Shown here piece after piece: positions 33,220-46,600 of a stretch of 64,000 nt of DNA. Location: positions 10,168,001 to 10,232,000 of the forward strand of contig CM033121.1 of assembly GCA_019321725.1 (NCBI GenBank), read 5' to 3'. Source of the DNA: Paulownia fortunei. Lineage: Eukaryota > Streptophyta > Magnoliopsida > Lamiales > Paulowniaceae. The first letter of the stretch is position 1. Each line of letters starts with the position of its first letter. The notes under the pieces are model-generated. The model saw only the letters and a list, made by a program, of their open reading frames with translations. It had not been told where the DNA came from and did not search any database. The position numbers and the translations under genes were made by a program.

Positions 33220-35735
33220 AGGGTTTGCAGTATGTTGGTTTTTGGACAGGTATGGCCATAATTGGTTGCAGTTCATTGATTTATTGTTTCTTTTGTTGTT
33301 GTGGGATGATGATATGCGTTATCATATGCTGTTTTGCTGAATTGATGTCTGTTGGTGGATAATAAGATTTCAGTATTCATGCTGCATATTTTCTATTTCT
33401 GTTACATTTAAAGCTGATAGATTTTTTTTATGTTCATGTCACATAGTTTCTTGCCTTTCAAACCTGAATGCAGGACCTGCAGATTATTTTACATAAATAA
33501 GCCGTACTTTCTTGTTTACACAACAAAGTTTTCATGTCGTGACTGATGAAAGAGAATTGAGTAACAATTGGAAGCAGATAAATTTTTGTCTCATCATGGA
33601 TGGAGTTAGGGTATTACTACTTGACGTCGAGCACTGTACCTGGATTTGCACTAAATACTAGAACTAAGAATATTATAAAGTAATGTTGACGGGTTATAAT
33701 TTCTCATAGAATCCTACTAATAAATATTTCAATCACAGTCAGAGAGTATACAGATTTACAAAGTTTTAGTTTGTTGTTTGAGAGCACAACATAAGCCACG
33801 AACTTTAGCTGCTTCTTATTGTTTCCCTTGCAAAAGCATTAATAGTTATTGTGATTGAATTAAGACCAGCAGGTTACAAGCGAAGCTAAATAGAAATACA
33901 TTAGAAATGTGTACATATATTGCTTTAATAAATAACATTTGTATAGAACTGACCCACTTATGCTTGATTTCACTTTCTGATCATGAATATGGTATTGAAA
34001 GCTCTAGTTATCTAGGATTAATTTTGCAAAATTTACATGGACCCTACATCTATACCTATCCCCCCTTTCCATTCGTGGACCAAAGAAAAAATGAAAATAA
34101 ATAATAGAAGAGAAAAAAGAAAACTAAATGGAAAGAGAAAGAAAATAAAGAAAGAATTGTACTAAGTTACGCACTGGGAACCTATTTTTAAAGAATCAGA
34201 TGTATTAGTCAACTAAATGTTCTGAGTGAAAAGGGGAAAAGAAAAATAAAACAGACAAGGCAGACTGCACAAATCAGAGTAAATATTTCCTTGTGAAAGA
34301 ACCTTGCTTATCTGTTAGAAAAAAGGCAGTCTGACATGAGCAGAAACAACACAAGTACCAGTAGTTGATTTAGCCTCCGACTATATACAGATCTATGCAT
34401 TTGATTTATTGCCGTTGTCTCTGCAATTATTAATAATCATGCAGTGGTTCCTTCTCAATATTAATTTAATTGGCCAATTAAGAATTGTGCTTTGGTCATT
34501 ATAGCTTTACTAGTTTGCAGGATTCAGCTTGGTGTAAGAAAAATTTGGTGGCCCCCAAAGTTTGGATATCTTATTATAAATGGCCTAGATTATTCCAATA
34601 ATGAGCTGATTTAAATGGAAGGATCCCCTTATGACCAAATAAAAGATTTCTCATTCTAGCAATGACTATGTACTCTTTTCTACTATATTGTATTGGAAAG
34701 GGAATACTACTTCATATGAATGTGACCGAGCAATTGAAGTGATAAGCTCGATGTTATGGGACTTAAAAAATGAATTAACTTTAACATGTCTTCATAGAAT
34801 TTTCCATTTTAGCCACTGCAGTTTTTGTTTCGTGGTAGATGGCATTGAGCCCTTTAAGGAAAGATGTCATGGAACTAACATTGTCTGCCTACATTTATGG
34901 GACTGTCAAAATCAGTTTGATGTTTCTAGTTATTAGAATGTCCATGAATCTTTAATGCTTGACTTGCATACGATATGGCTGGGGTCCATAAAAACTATGT
35001 GTTGTATTGCCATCTATGCAAGCTTTTGCATCATTCCTATCCAAAATGTCAAATCCAAATGCTAAACCATCAATTTATCTTTCATTCATTTACAAACAAT
35101 AGAATGGAATTTGTCTAAACTAGAGTCAATTAGTTCTGAATTTTTACAGTTATCCAGCACTTTAAGGTAGTCACTGCCTTATGGATCGATTTGATTAACT
35201 TTCATGCTTCCATCAGCTAATTGATTATATATACTGTGTTGGTTCATAGTAATCAACTTGTTGATTATTCTTGTATTTTGCCATCATTTTGATACAGCTC
35301 TCAGGAAATGTTTTTGCTGACGTCGTTATGGTAATGTTTTACAGCTTTCCACTCCTTCGGTCCATCCTTATTTTCCGCAATTTGTTGGATCCCTGTTTTT
35401 CTTTGGATTTGCTATATGTCATTTGAGGTTATGTCATGAGCTAATAACGTTTGTCTCTCTAGTATTCTATTGAGAGGCCAATTATAGTTCTAAACTTGTC
35501 TTTTTTATTGTTCATTGTGTTTTTAGAGCATAAGCTGTCCAGCTTACACATACCACCATCTTGTATTATTATTAAAGAATCAGTTTAATAATTGTACACA
35601 ATTATTAAAGAATCATTGTTATCATAATTGTGTAACTGTTTTAGCCTGCTCTAATTTTGGTGTTTCTATAGTTTGGCTTTCAATGGAACTTAATCAAGTT
35701 GGATTTATCATTTATTTTTGTTCTGTCTGCAGTTG
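33220..35735. other. 3' flank of the GeBP gene and intergenic DNA
   Basis: The first few hundred bases are probably the 3' untranslated region, T-rich with several AATAA-like words. Beyond that only short unsupported ORFs occur (33907-34104, 34688-34936). No repeat with recognisable ends and no RNA gene was seen. Confidence 0.5.
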
Positions 35736-36080
35736 ATTGTAGATCTGGAGCTTCAAAAGATTGGGTTCTCTCTGAGGCATTAATGGATTCAGAATTGGCT
35801 TGACTTTTTGTGGTGCTATGTATGATCTTGTTTCTAGTCTAGTAGATCTAGATGCTTTTGATGATCACAATTCTGGAATCCTTTTTGGAATTTTTGTAGC
35901 TGATGCCGCAGAAGATAGTTATGCTAATTTATGTGGATCTTGTAAAGTTTTGAGAACCGAACATATGGTTGAAATGATGCTGGGAATAGTAATGCGATAG
36001 TATAGAGAAAATGAACCAGAAGTTATGAAAGAAGTCGATAAAGAAGCAGAAGCAATATACTTGGTCTTGGCATCAGGCAA
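35736..36080 (+). other. Coding-like stretch of unknown origin
   Basis: After a good acceptor-like TTCTGTCTGCAG at about 35720-35732 there is a protein-like reading. From 35796 one frame runs 95 codons with a single TAG at 35998-36000. It includes AFDDHNSGILFGIFVADAAE, DSYANLCGSCKVLRTEHMVE and, after the stop, ENEPEVMKEVDKEAEAIYLV. The text then ends at a CAG/GCAAG-type donor near 36076. I do not recognise the protein. It could be a decayed exon or chance. Confidence 0.25.
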
Positions 36081-36520
36081 GTTATATCTCACAAACAAAA
36101 AACATCTTTTGAAAACTCAATTCCATCAGAGGAACTTTATATTTATACTATTAGTCTTGCTTCTCTATATTCGATGTTTGGAGAACATTTGATAAGTTGC
36201 AATTGATTCGTACTTTTAGATATTATAGCTGATGAGGGACCTTGTTAAAATGAATGTGTTAGTATTCCAAATGTGAAACCTTTTATTGGGTCCTAACTTG
36301 GTGTTAAAGGGGAGGGAGGTTTAAAGAATCCCACAAAGTGTGTATTTGGAGAAGGTTGCTAGAGCTCCAAATTTAGTGTTTTTTGGAATTACTATCCATT
36401 ATCTTCTGCTTTGGCAAATTCCTGAAGTGGCAATCCCTACCATGGAATTCATTGGTATTAGCTCTCTACATAATAGTTCGATAAGATCATCCTTGAATAG
36501 TACTGTAATATAAACATCTG
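36081..36520. other. Intergenic, nothing recognised
   Basis: Ordinary AT-rich sequence with no supported ORF or repeat. Confidence 0.5.
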
Positions 36521-36790
36521 CTAGGTTATTGGTCATGCTTTTTGAATGTTTATTCTTTGAGCATCTATCCAATTTATTGCTTTAGGTGAGGTTACCTCAT
36601 AGGATCAGATCTTTGTAGTGAATAAGTAAACTTTTATGCCAAAGAATGTCTTTTTGAATGTGCTAGATTATTGGTTGTGCTTTTAAAAATTGTCTTCCTT
36701 GAGCTTCAATTCAATTAATTGCTTTAGGTGAGGGCACCTCATAGGATCAGATGCAGTGAATACGGAACTTTTATGCTACAGAATGTCCGG
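36521..36790. repeat. Imperfect tandem duplication, unit about 135 bp
   Basis: About 36521-36650 and 36660-36790 share GCTAG-TTATTGGT, TTGCTTTAGGTGAGG, ACCTCATAGGATCAGAT and CTTTTATGC-x-A-AGAATGTC in the same order with roughly 20 percent differences. No coding function is visible. Confidence 0.75.
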
Positions 36791-37600
36791 TGCTAACTCT
36801 TCCTTTTTCCACTCACTCCTACTGTTGAGGGCAAGGACTCAGCTGTCATCAAGCAAGGTTTCTATGAGGCTATGACTAGTTAGTGCTAACCTCTCGGACA
36901 TCTCTTTAGCATACTTGTTCTTATTGCTACCTCTCAATGCCGAACTAGTCACCTACCAGAGTGTGCTCTAATGACATATATATTCATTAGATTAGACATA
37001 GGTTTCTCACTCCATGTATGCTTTTCCTTACTGCTGTAACTGGCTATTCCATTGGTTGGAAAAAGAACATTCTTTAAGTGAGCTACTAAGCTCACGAGGA
37101 CCACCAAGGTGGTATCTCGGATGTGGTCTGACCCATTATTTTACACGAGGAGATTATGGGTTTGAACTTACTAATGCATTCGTGAACCATGTTTGTAGTG
37201 GACGGCTTCAGTCTGGCATTTTGGTAGGATTATGATGACGACGGGCTTGTCCTTGGAGCGTATGATTTCACAAGTTGCCAATCGTCAATGAGTAACCAAT
37301 TTCTATGTATAGGAAAGGAGAAAATGACGAGACTTTGAGATTATATGCATATATCTAATGTAAACTGATAGATCAGAAAGTTCCCCTAATGTAAATTGAT
37401 AGCATATATATCAGAAATTAATTTTAGTCCAATGACAGTTTTATAGAAGAAGGCTAGAATAAATAATAATTTGACAATTTTGGGTGAAAAGCCTAGTTTT
37501 CTAATCATCAGTTATTTCGTGTGGCTTTATTGTATTATCAAAGAAAATCTTAATAGATAGTTTAGGATAACAAAAGAACATATCAAAATATTTTACATAA
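36791..37600. other. Intergenic, nothing recognised
   Basis: Contains an ORF at 37014-37235 with no recognisable motif, which I regard as chance. No element boundaries were seen. Confidence 0.45.
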
Positions 37601-37601
37601 A

Positions 37602-38002
37602 AATGACAATTGGGTGAACTTAAATTCGAATTCTTTATGTATGGGGTGTGTTTTAAAAGTTATGAATAAGTTCGGGGGAGTCTCATTTTTTTTTTTTTTT
37701 TTTCAAATTCGTTCTATTTCGAACTCATCTATTTATTTTTTTAATTTATGTTTATTTTAATATATATATATATTTATTTATGTAATAATATATATATTTT
37801 TTAAAAAATAGTGGTGTTATTTTAAAATATATATATTAATATTTTTAAATTATAAAACGAATTTAACGAATTTAGGGTTTAGAATTCAGTTTAGCATGCC
37901 TTGCCCAAACTTAATAGGTCAGGTCAGGTTGAATTTAGAATTTTTAGAAGTTTTGACAGGACAGATTTGAATTTTAGCAAAACAGAACCATTGCCATATG
38001 TA
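37602..38002. mobile_element. Short hAT-like MITE (tentative)
   Basis: Left ATGACAATTGGGTGAACTTA and right (reverse complement) ATGGCAATGGTTCTGTTTTG look like related hAT-type ends, with AAATTCGAATTC and GAATTTAG words near both. T and TA runs fill the middle (37689-37704, 37760-37772). No clear 8-bp duplication. Confidence 0.35.
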
Positions 38003-40964
38003 ATTTTAAACACGCATATAATACTCCGTATAGCTTTTATTGCTTGCTAGGCTATCAATTAGTATTATATTTGAGTCGAATTAAATATGAGTATCAATAT
38101 GTTTTTGATATTCAGATTGAGCTTCATAATTAGTGAGTTGTGTATATTTATATTTTAACCGCAAACTCATACAATTATTTACTGTTATATTAAGTAATCT
38201 TTTAAAGCAATAGAAGTAAAATATGTAATAATATTTTGCTAGAAGCGTATGATATGATGAAGTGCCTGTCAATGCATATTTTTATTTGGTAGAGATTTTG
38301 GTAAAAATCCTCAAAGTTTTATATTATGTCATTGTTATACAAAGGTTTTGAATATTGATAAATTTTATCTTGGGTTTTTGTGTCTTTGACTTTAGAATTA
38401 AAATTATTTCTTAATATTTATGTTATGGACTATAAATTTAATATTTATTTATTTTCAGTCTTAAATTTTTATATTGTGTATTATGCAAGATTATTCTCTT
38501 TATATACATTTTATTGCATTTTTTTTTATTGAGAAAAAAATTGATGGTGTGAGTTAGTTTAAAGTAAGTCCCAAACTCAAAAAATATAAGTTGAGTTAGA
38601 ATCAACTCATCAAGCTAAATATGATTATCAAGTTCGACAATATTTGAACTTGAGTTAATGTAAACTCGACTCATAAAGTCTAATTGACAGCCTATGCACA
38701 ATTGTATATACTTTTTACCAAATAAATTGTGTGACGAAACGAAAAGAAATGACTGAAACAAAATGTCAAAATGACCAAGTGCGAGGTTATTGAATTTGAA
38801 TTTAACAGGTGGCAAGGCTGGTAGCTGTTAACCCATTGATGAATGGGAATTTTCAACAATCCACTTCTACTTCACGATCAGAACGACGAAGACCAATTGT
38901 TGGTGAAACTACAATTAATGGTTGAAAAATTAACAAAAAACTTGAAGACTACAATGCGGAAATTTCACTTTCTTTGAAAAGATTTAAGTTCATCGCATTA
39001 GGGCTTTTTATTCGTCCAGACAATAATACTTTTAACTTACCCCTCTATAAGATATAACAGTAACCTCGTATGAGTAACCTTAAATATGTTGTTGAATCCA
39101 AAACTCCACAACAAAAAAGATGCATAAATTTTATAGGCATAGAGAAACTCAAGATTTATGTATATATGCAGGTGTTAGATAACCTCCAATGCATAAATAA
39201 GAATTGATAGATAATCAAGTGTATAAAAATTAAATGAGAATAAGGGATAGTGGGTTTATAAGTTCACATTTAGTGGTTAAGTGGCCTTAAAAATGAAATA
39301 CAACAATAATGAGAATACCTTTCCACTAATACCATTAATCTCTCAATTTATACCGCTATCATCTCTTTCTAAATTCAGACAATACTATAACGAAATATAT
39401 TTAACATTACCAAAATAAACCAATCAATGCAACTCAAAGCAGAAGTAAATGAAGTATGGTCTGCAGTAAATATTTGGATGCAAGATCATATCTTCCTGTG
39501 AAGGTATGAAACTCATTCAAGTTGTTCATTCTATGTCCATCTCCAGCATTGCGACGCGCTATACATATCAATGAAATACAAGAGTTGGGCATGTATAATA
39601 CAAATTATATGGCAACTTTTTTAACTTTTCCAACTGAGACAAGTTCTCCCTTCTTTCCAGGACTCGTCGATTTCATCCACCACGAATATACCAAGCAATA
39701 AACTCAGAATGCATTGCAAATTAAAGAGCCACAGATTAAGCTTATGATATACATGTTCAGGCAGGAGAGAGTACTACTATGTAATTGCTACTCTCTTGCA
39801 GGCAGCAACAAAGCTTGCACTATTTTCTCATTCACTTGAGATGAGAATAGGTATGAAAATAATGAAATGCATCTTTACAATTTGGATTAACGTTTGGATA
39901 AACATGCTTCCAACTATTTCGCATACAGAATTTACCGTATGTAAAGTTTGAATATACTGAACAGTAAGAATGTGCATGTGGTTGCTTATAGACAATTAGT
40001 GATATAAAGTGTTCATGTCTAAGCTATAAGAAGGCCCAAAACTTTTGCCGCCAAAAAATAACACTTTTCTCTGCCTAATAACAATTAATCTAGCAAAGGA
40101 AAAAAACAGTATACACCTTTCACTCTTCTCTGGAATTTTTGGGATACCTTTTCTGCCTCCAAGATAAGTGCACTGCAATAGACCAGCCTGTGACACAACA
40201 CAACAGAAGGTGTAGAGTCAGCAATATCATCAATTATGGCAAACACCTATCTAGAAGGTTAACAAAATATGGACCAGGACAACCCAAGATCTTTTTTTTT
40301 TTTTTTTTTTCCCTTTTTTGGCGAGATGGGTAGATATTCGACCCCGCTCTTGAAAATCTTAACCAAGCTATTAATATCAATAAACAAAGTACAGCATTTC
40401 GTAACTCCAGAAGATTTAAGCTAATTGTACATAGTTTAAATTTTTGAGTGGTGTAAACCAGGACTATACGCTTAGAAGATTGCACTGTTGGATAGTTAAA
40501 CTTCATAACACAAGCAAAAAAGGTGTTAATACCACATAAACCAATCAGAGAAAATCTAAACCTTAATATCAGCATATAGTATTCCCAAGGTTGAAAATGA
40601 GTTTAAGGAGCTATCAATTTACACAAAAGCTGCTGGCGATTTTATCTGATTTAAATGGAAATATAACATATGGATATGCATAGCTGATAGAGAAATTGAG
40701 ACAATATATAGTGTGCCTGAGATTCTCTATAACTAGCAAGAACATCAGTGGCAAAATTCCGGAGACAGAAAGATCCAACATCTCAGAATGGATTAGTGGT
40801 GAAACAAGAAGGCGCAACCAAATCAGTTCTCATTGATCATGTTGACCCAGACAGATATTTGGGGAGTCTCTAACTGGGAGTAAGAAGACAAATTCTCTAG
40901 ATAGCCCTACAGTTTCCACTGTTGGAGGGCTCCTCTTTCTCAGTCAGGATGGCTTAAAAAAAGG
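38003..40964. other. Intergenic DNA without recognised genes
   Basis: AT-rich. Short ORFs on both strands (for example 38081-38272, 38615-38815, 39996-40196, 40234-40575) lack motifs, and the last one runs over a poly-T tract at 40291-40310. No transposon ends that pair were found. Confidence 0.5.
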
Positions 40965-42566
40965 GGATAATTACCCAAGCAATGCCTAAAGGTTGATCAT
41001 ATTACTAAAAAAACCCGTCTATTTTGGAAAATTACACTGACACCCCTATCAGTGATGTAGTGATGCTTTCATTATGTATTTCCCCTGAAATTTTTTGGCC
41101 TGGAATTTGAAGATGTCAGCAAAGTACTTTTCCAAAAATCCCCTTTGGCTATTTCTTCAATTTGACCAAATTCTGCAAATAAAAATGCCCCTCTGCCCTA
41201 TTCATGTGCGCTGCACAAGCCTAGAGATTTTATTAATGTATAACTCAGGGGGTGTTAATGTAATATTCTATCAAAAGTTTTATTTTCAACTAATTTTTCT
41301 TTCCTTTTCATATGTTCATTGCTTTCCATTTCATTTTTATTTATTAATCTCTTTTTCTTTTTCCACTTTATGTAATATAATTCAAGTTTTAGCTATTAAT
41401 ATTATGTTATGCAATTAATAATCTAATTTATAATGAATTAGAATTTATCTAATGGCTAAAGAAATAACTTAATTTTGATTACATATATAATTAATCAAGT
41501 AAATAAATTAAAAGGAATATCAAATGTATTTTTCTACTCGTTAACAAATTAATGACTAAAACCATAACTTAATTATGAGTAAATATGCAATTAATCAAGT
41601 AAATTAATTCAAAAGAATGTAGAATCTAATTTTAATTTTTGACTCATTAATAATATAAAAATAACTTAATAACGATAAACTAAGTGAATAAATTAAATGG
41701 TATATAAAATCCATTTTCTTCTTCCTTTTCTTTTTTTGTCCTTCTTCCCCATTTTATTCTTTTTTCTTTTTCTATTCTGTTTTCTTCTTCTTCCTCCTCC
41801 TTATTCCACAACCCAACCAGCTCACCACCGCCAGCCCCCACCCTACAACTCCCACCACCCCAACCCCCATGCTTCCCCACACCAGATTTCCCTGTCCCCA
41901 CCACCATAAGATCCCACCACGGCCCCCCCACCCAAAAACACAGCCACCCCCACACCTCGAGACCTACCACCCCCCACACGCCACCACTACTACCACCCCC
42001 AATGCCTCCAAACCCAACCATAAATATGTGTGTGTGTTTTGTGAGTATGTATACATGTGGGTGAGTTTGTTTTAGCGTGAGTGCATGTATATATATACAT
42101 GTGGGTGTATACACACACACACACACACATGTGGGTGTGTGTTTGTGTGTGCGCCTGTGTGTCTGTGTATATTATACGTGTGCGTATGTATACATATATA
42201 TAGTTATATTTATGTATAGAGAGAGATGAGTGTGTGTGTATATTATATGCTTGTGAGTATGTATAAATATATATAGTTATATTTATGTAGAGAGAGATAC
42301 GAGAAAGAAAAGGTGGGAATTTTTAAATTTGAAATTGAGGGGTAATTTTATCCTCACAACAATTTAATTTTTGAATGATTTCTTTTTTTTTTTGGTTTCT
42401 TTTACTTGTTTTTTCAGAGGGATGAAAATGTCATTTTGCTCTTTCTGGTCACTTTTCTGGCCTACATTTCTGGCCGACAGACTCTAACAGGGGGTGTCAG
42501 TATAATTTTTCAAAATGGATTTTTTGGTAATGTGACCAAAGTTAGGGGGTAACTATGTAATTATTC
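40965..42566. mobile_element. Long-TIR non-autonomous element P
   Basis: The left 95 bases (GGATAATTACCCAAGCAATG, then TTGATCATATTACTAAAAAA, then AAAATTACACTGACACCCCT) pair with the reverse complement of the right end (GAATAATTACATAGTTACCC, then TTTGGTCACATTACCAAAAA, then AAAATTATACTGACACCCCC). The interior has no transposase. It contains a pyrimidine-rich block (41705-41800), a C/A-rich block (41810-42020) and TG/AC repeats (42025-42180). ORFs on both strands across 41680-42126 follow from this biased composition. Flanking A-rich DNA prevents a firm target-duplication call. Confidence 0.7.
41705..42260. repeat. Strand-skewed pyrimidine, C/A and TG/AC simple sequence
   Basis: CTT/TTC-rich from 41708 to 41800, CCACC-rich from 41820 to 42005, then GTGTGT and ACACAC repeats with GTATGTATAC words to about 42260. 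It is all inside element P and non-coding. Confidence 0.85.
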
Positions 42567-43616
42567 ATAATAAAAACCATAGAAATATAACTAGTAGAAG
42601 ATAAATCAAGAAATGGATTAAGAAGCTCAAAAGTTCTCATAGAAGTTAGAAGACCATGATTACTACTAAAACTAGAGTAGAGAACAAGACAGAAAAATAA
42701 AAGGTTTAATAAAAGAAGATGGTGCATAAAAATATAGATGCAACTCCAGAAGATAACAATCTTCTGCGGCTTAACAAAGAGAAAATCAGATACAACTGTT
42801 TTACAATATAATGGGTAAAGGTATCTACACCGGTCAGCATTAGAAAAGTTTTGGAATTAGGTAAATAGATAAAGAGTATCAACCAGGCAGAAAACTTTCC
42901 AATGAGTGACACGTCTAACTCAATTTACATAATTAATCTAATGCAGTATAAACTTGAAGCTTGGAGCATTACACACCAAAGAAAGAAAAAAATGAAAACG
43001 GAAGATGAAGAATAAACTAATTCAAGGGGATGCAAAATGTCTTTACACAGCAAGAGATATCACAATAGAAACAAAGTAAGCGTGATGTCAAGCCCTTATT
43101 AGCTGTTAGAACCTTGTAAATATAGAAACACATCTCAGGTAAAATCCTGAAGCACAAGGTTTAAATCAATCTCAAGCAAAACAAGCAGGGAATAGTCCTC
43201 GTTTGGTGGGACTTTTCGATTTGCATGAACTTTTTTGCTCAAAAGAAAATATAGGAATGACGAAAATGAATATCATCCTCACCAATAACAACTTACCTCA
43301 CAAAGAATAATGAAAAGGCGTTGAATAGGGCTTCCATAGTTGGCTCCTATAGATAAAGAAAAGCACTCGAATATCAGAATTTCTTAATTGACTGAAGAAG
43401 CATATTATGGTCCCTCAGTAATGTCATGACACTCACATCATGTCAAGGATTGAACAAACTTGAGCCACCCATGTTCATAGCTATAAGGACTGAGATACTT
43501 GTAACAAAGGCAAGCCAAAACAAAGTCGATCCTGCAAATTAGAGGTCCTCAGTGGTCTTCTGAATTAACAAGATAATTCTGAAGAGGTAAACCAACTTAA
43601 GAAGGTATTTGGCTAC
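42567..43616 (-). other. Likely 3' flank/3' UTR of the SMP-C2 gene
   Basis: Downstream of the stop codon at 43617 on the minus strand. Splice-like signals exist (acceptor-like TTTGCAG at about 43530, donor-like GAGGTAAGTTG at about 43295), so the 3' UTR may contain an intron, but this cannot be settled from DNA alone. No other gene was seen. Confidence 0.35.
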
Positions 43617-46600
43617 TCAAAGAATAATACCTCGAGAACTACCAGAATCCCTTGCAGAAATTTGCTGTTCGGATCCAACAGTACGCACATTCGGTTCTGA
43701 TGTACTGGTATTTGTTCCAGCATCTAAAGACTTGGTATTCACTGTTTCCGACGTCACTATACCTCGGAATTCCTCACTTACTAACAATGCTGCTAGAACA
43801 TCCATGAAAGAGTCCTTATCTGATTCAATAATGTATTCCTTTGCACGCTGCTCAGAAATTGTCACATCCAATTCATCAGAATCAGACAGCTCATCCTCGG
43901 ATGCCTCTATATCTGTGGATACTTTCTCAGACCTTTCATCTTCTTCATCCTCAACATATGCTTTGTATGTCAAACGCAAAAGGATTTCTCCAGCTGATCC
44001 ATTTCCGAACAGGCTCCAACCTCCTCGAAGTACCACTATCCTGTCTGCTGGAACAGTATCTTTTAGAGATCCAAGATCAACCTGCAACCAGTATTTCCAA
44101 AGGAATTTTAGTAACACTTTATGTCGTGATGTTAGTAAAACCTTAATAGAAGAATGGAGAATGTCCACTTATAGACAAATAAGGTTTCCATCTATTTCGT
44201 AGACACTTCACAAGTTCATTTGGCCTATAGTGGATATTCACATAAAATCAGATGGTGTGGTCTGAGAAGAAAAAGGGACATAGATAATCAATTTCCCTTC
44301 CATGGCCTCTTGCAAGGGTCCAAATGCCATGCTTACAACCTAGTCGAAAAGCATTATGTTACTTTTGGTACTTGAAAAACCATAACTACCAGTAGAGATA
44401 AAGAAGAAATTTTGACAACCTATAACTAAGTAAATTATGTGACCACTCTCTACAGCAACAAACCAACTAACTCAAAGCAGATAACATTACAAGTGGAACA
44501 AGGAAAAATCAACCATGATGACTGGTATCAGTCTTGTTTCTGAGATTCTACTTTGACATATGCCAAGTTCCAAGTGGAAACAGGAATTCCCTTTTCTCCA
44601 TGTTGATAAGTATCTTCATGTTTTATGGCACTGTTCCTCAAGCTATCAGAGAGATGCGGTCAGTTCGATAAAAATTACTGGCCATGTTTGCTTGTGATCC
44701 ACCAAAACAATCTCATTCTCAATTCATTCTCCCAAAACACATCCAAACACATATCACTTCTCCAATACATTTTCCTCATAATACATCACATTTCCAATAA
44801 ATTCATTCTCCCATAACACTTTCCCAAAACACATCCAAACATTCCCTTGAGTGTTTAGCTCTTCGAGATTAAAGTTTAATATTTTCTTGTATCTTCCTTT
44901 GTTTTCAGCATACTGCTGAAGCAAACAGATTGATTTTAAGATGCTGTATAGCTAATTAATTTCCTCGTTACTATGAGTTTTGAGTAACTAAGTTCCCCTT
45001 GTTATCAAGTGTTTTCCTTAGGACCTTTCTTGGTGATGCAGATGACAGGAGTGCATTTACAAATGATGAGGTTAGAGGCTAAAATCTTGTGGGTTTCCTG
45101 GAAGCCCATCTTCTCAAGTTCATCAAAATAGAGAATATGCCTAAAAGATGGTAATGCTGTTAAATATTGTGATTGCAGCTGCAAGTACATGAGCACGAGT
45201 GTGTTAGGTGTAGAGGTGAAAAAATGGGTTGGAGCACATTAGCCCGCCAGGAATCGCCCAACAAACTGAGCGTTGGCTACCAAGAATCTTGGGGATGTGT
45301 ATTGTATTGACACATCTTCCACCTCCATCTCCACTTCAACTTCCAAAAAAATGCAAACTGTAACTTCAGCCATCATTCAAATATGCAATCAAGAATTTAG
45401 CACATATTTATTTCCTCTTTTGATCAATATTTCAGGAGCCAAATATCATATGACAGGGACTTCCGACTACTTCAATAAGGTTTTTATGTTTCCATAGCAA
45501 AAAACCATCAGTTTCATGGTTTACTCTATCAATCTCTTTATCTTCATTTTCTATTACCTTAAGAACTACATGATTGATTTACTTCATTCTATGCTTTCAT
45601 TTTTTAGTTGTTCCAGTAAAGAGCAAGGTTGCAATGGTTTCTTCATGAACACCCTATTAGTTCAACCAAAAATATAAATCATCAAAATTTTCAAACAAAA
45701 TTTTAGAATTATTTCTATCTAAACAACGAGAATTATGACTACGATACCATATGGATATATAATGAAAATAAACACATAATATTTACAAAGGAAAAAAAAC
45801 TACAAATCTGAATACTTACTCTGCTTTCCCCAACAATAGTGCCAAAAACTTGCTATAGGTTATGTCAAATAAAAAAAATTTCGGGAGTCCGAGGTCGATC
45901 CACAGGAAAGTTGTTTGAAGTTTTCAGGATTATATTTCTTAAAATAAGGGCTTTATGTGGTTTAAAATATAAAGAAAAAAATATGCTATAACTAAAAAAT
46001 CAAAATAATAAAAGTATTGAAGATTAGAGATCCGCTCTTGAGTTTTACATAGAGGAACGATTATTTATTCTTTTTACCTATTTTAAATGCTACAATTGGA
46101 ATCCATATATAATAAAAGTTCTAATGGGAAGATGTTATCAAATAACTCATGCATTAAGGTAATCATGATTTGTCTTAGTGTTTGCTAATTATATCTTAAC
46201 ACCAATACTTGTTTATGGGATCAAGTATTTATGCACACCTTTGTCTACAATAAATTAAGGTTTCACATTAGCAGTCGGTGAGGTAGAACCGTACAATAAG
46301 TTAAGTGAACCCAAGTATTTGTTATGTCATTGAAGATAAATAAATCAATAATCACCACAAAATAACAAAAGTTTTAACGCCAATACTTATTTATGAGATC
46401 AAGTATATATGCACACTTTTGTCTACAACAAATCAAGGTTTCACATTAGCAGTTGGTAGGGTAGGACTATATAATAAGCTAAATGAACCCAAGTATTTAT
46501 TGTGTCATTGGTGATACATAAATCCAGAATCACTACTAAACAAGAAGGTTTCAATCCAAAATTTAAATAATAAAACAGCACACCTGAACATTATACACCT

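Noticed and set aside
32235..33276. Several antisense and shifted ORFs over the GeBP gene
   Set aside because: They are shadows of the 299-codon gene, which has a recognised domain, an acidic N-terminus and a TATA box.
40234..40575. 113-codon minus ORF ending in a Lys run
   Set aside because: The Lys run is a translated poly-T tract, and the rest has no motif or splice context.
41680..42126. 148-codon minus ORF rich in Gly and Trp, with Pro-rich ORFs on the plus strand
   Set aside because: Produced by the C/A-rich and pyrimidine-rich simple sequence of element P. There is no conserved domain and a strong composition bias.
43609..44202. Plus-strand 197-codon ORF opposite exon 7
   Set aside because: The minus strand encodes the conserved C2 end and acidic tail of the SMP-C2 protein; the plus ORF is its antisense shadow.
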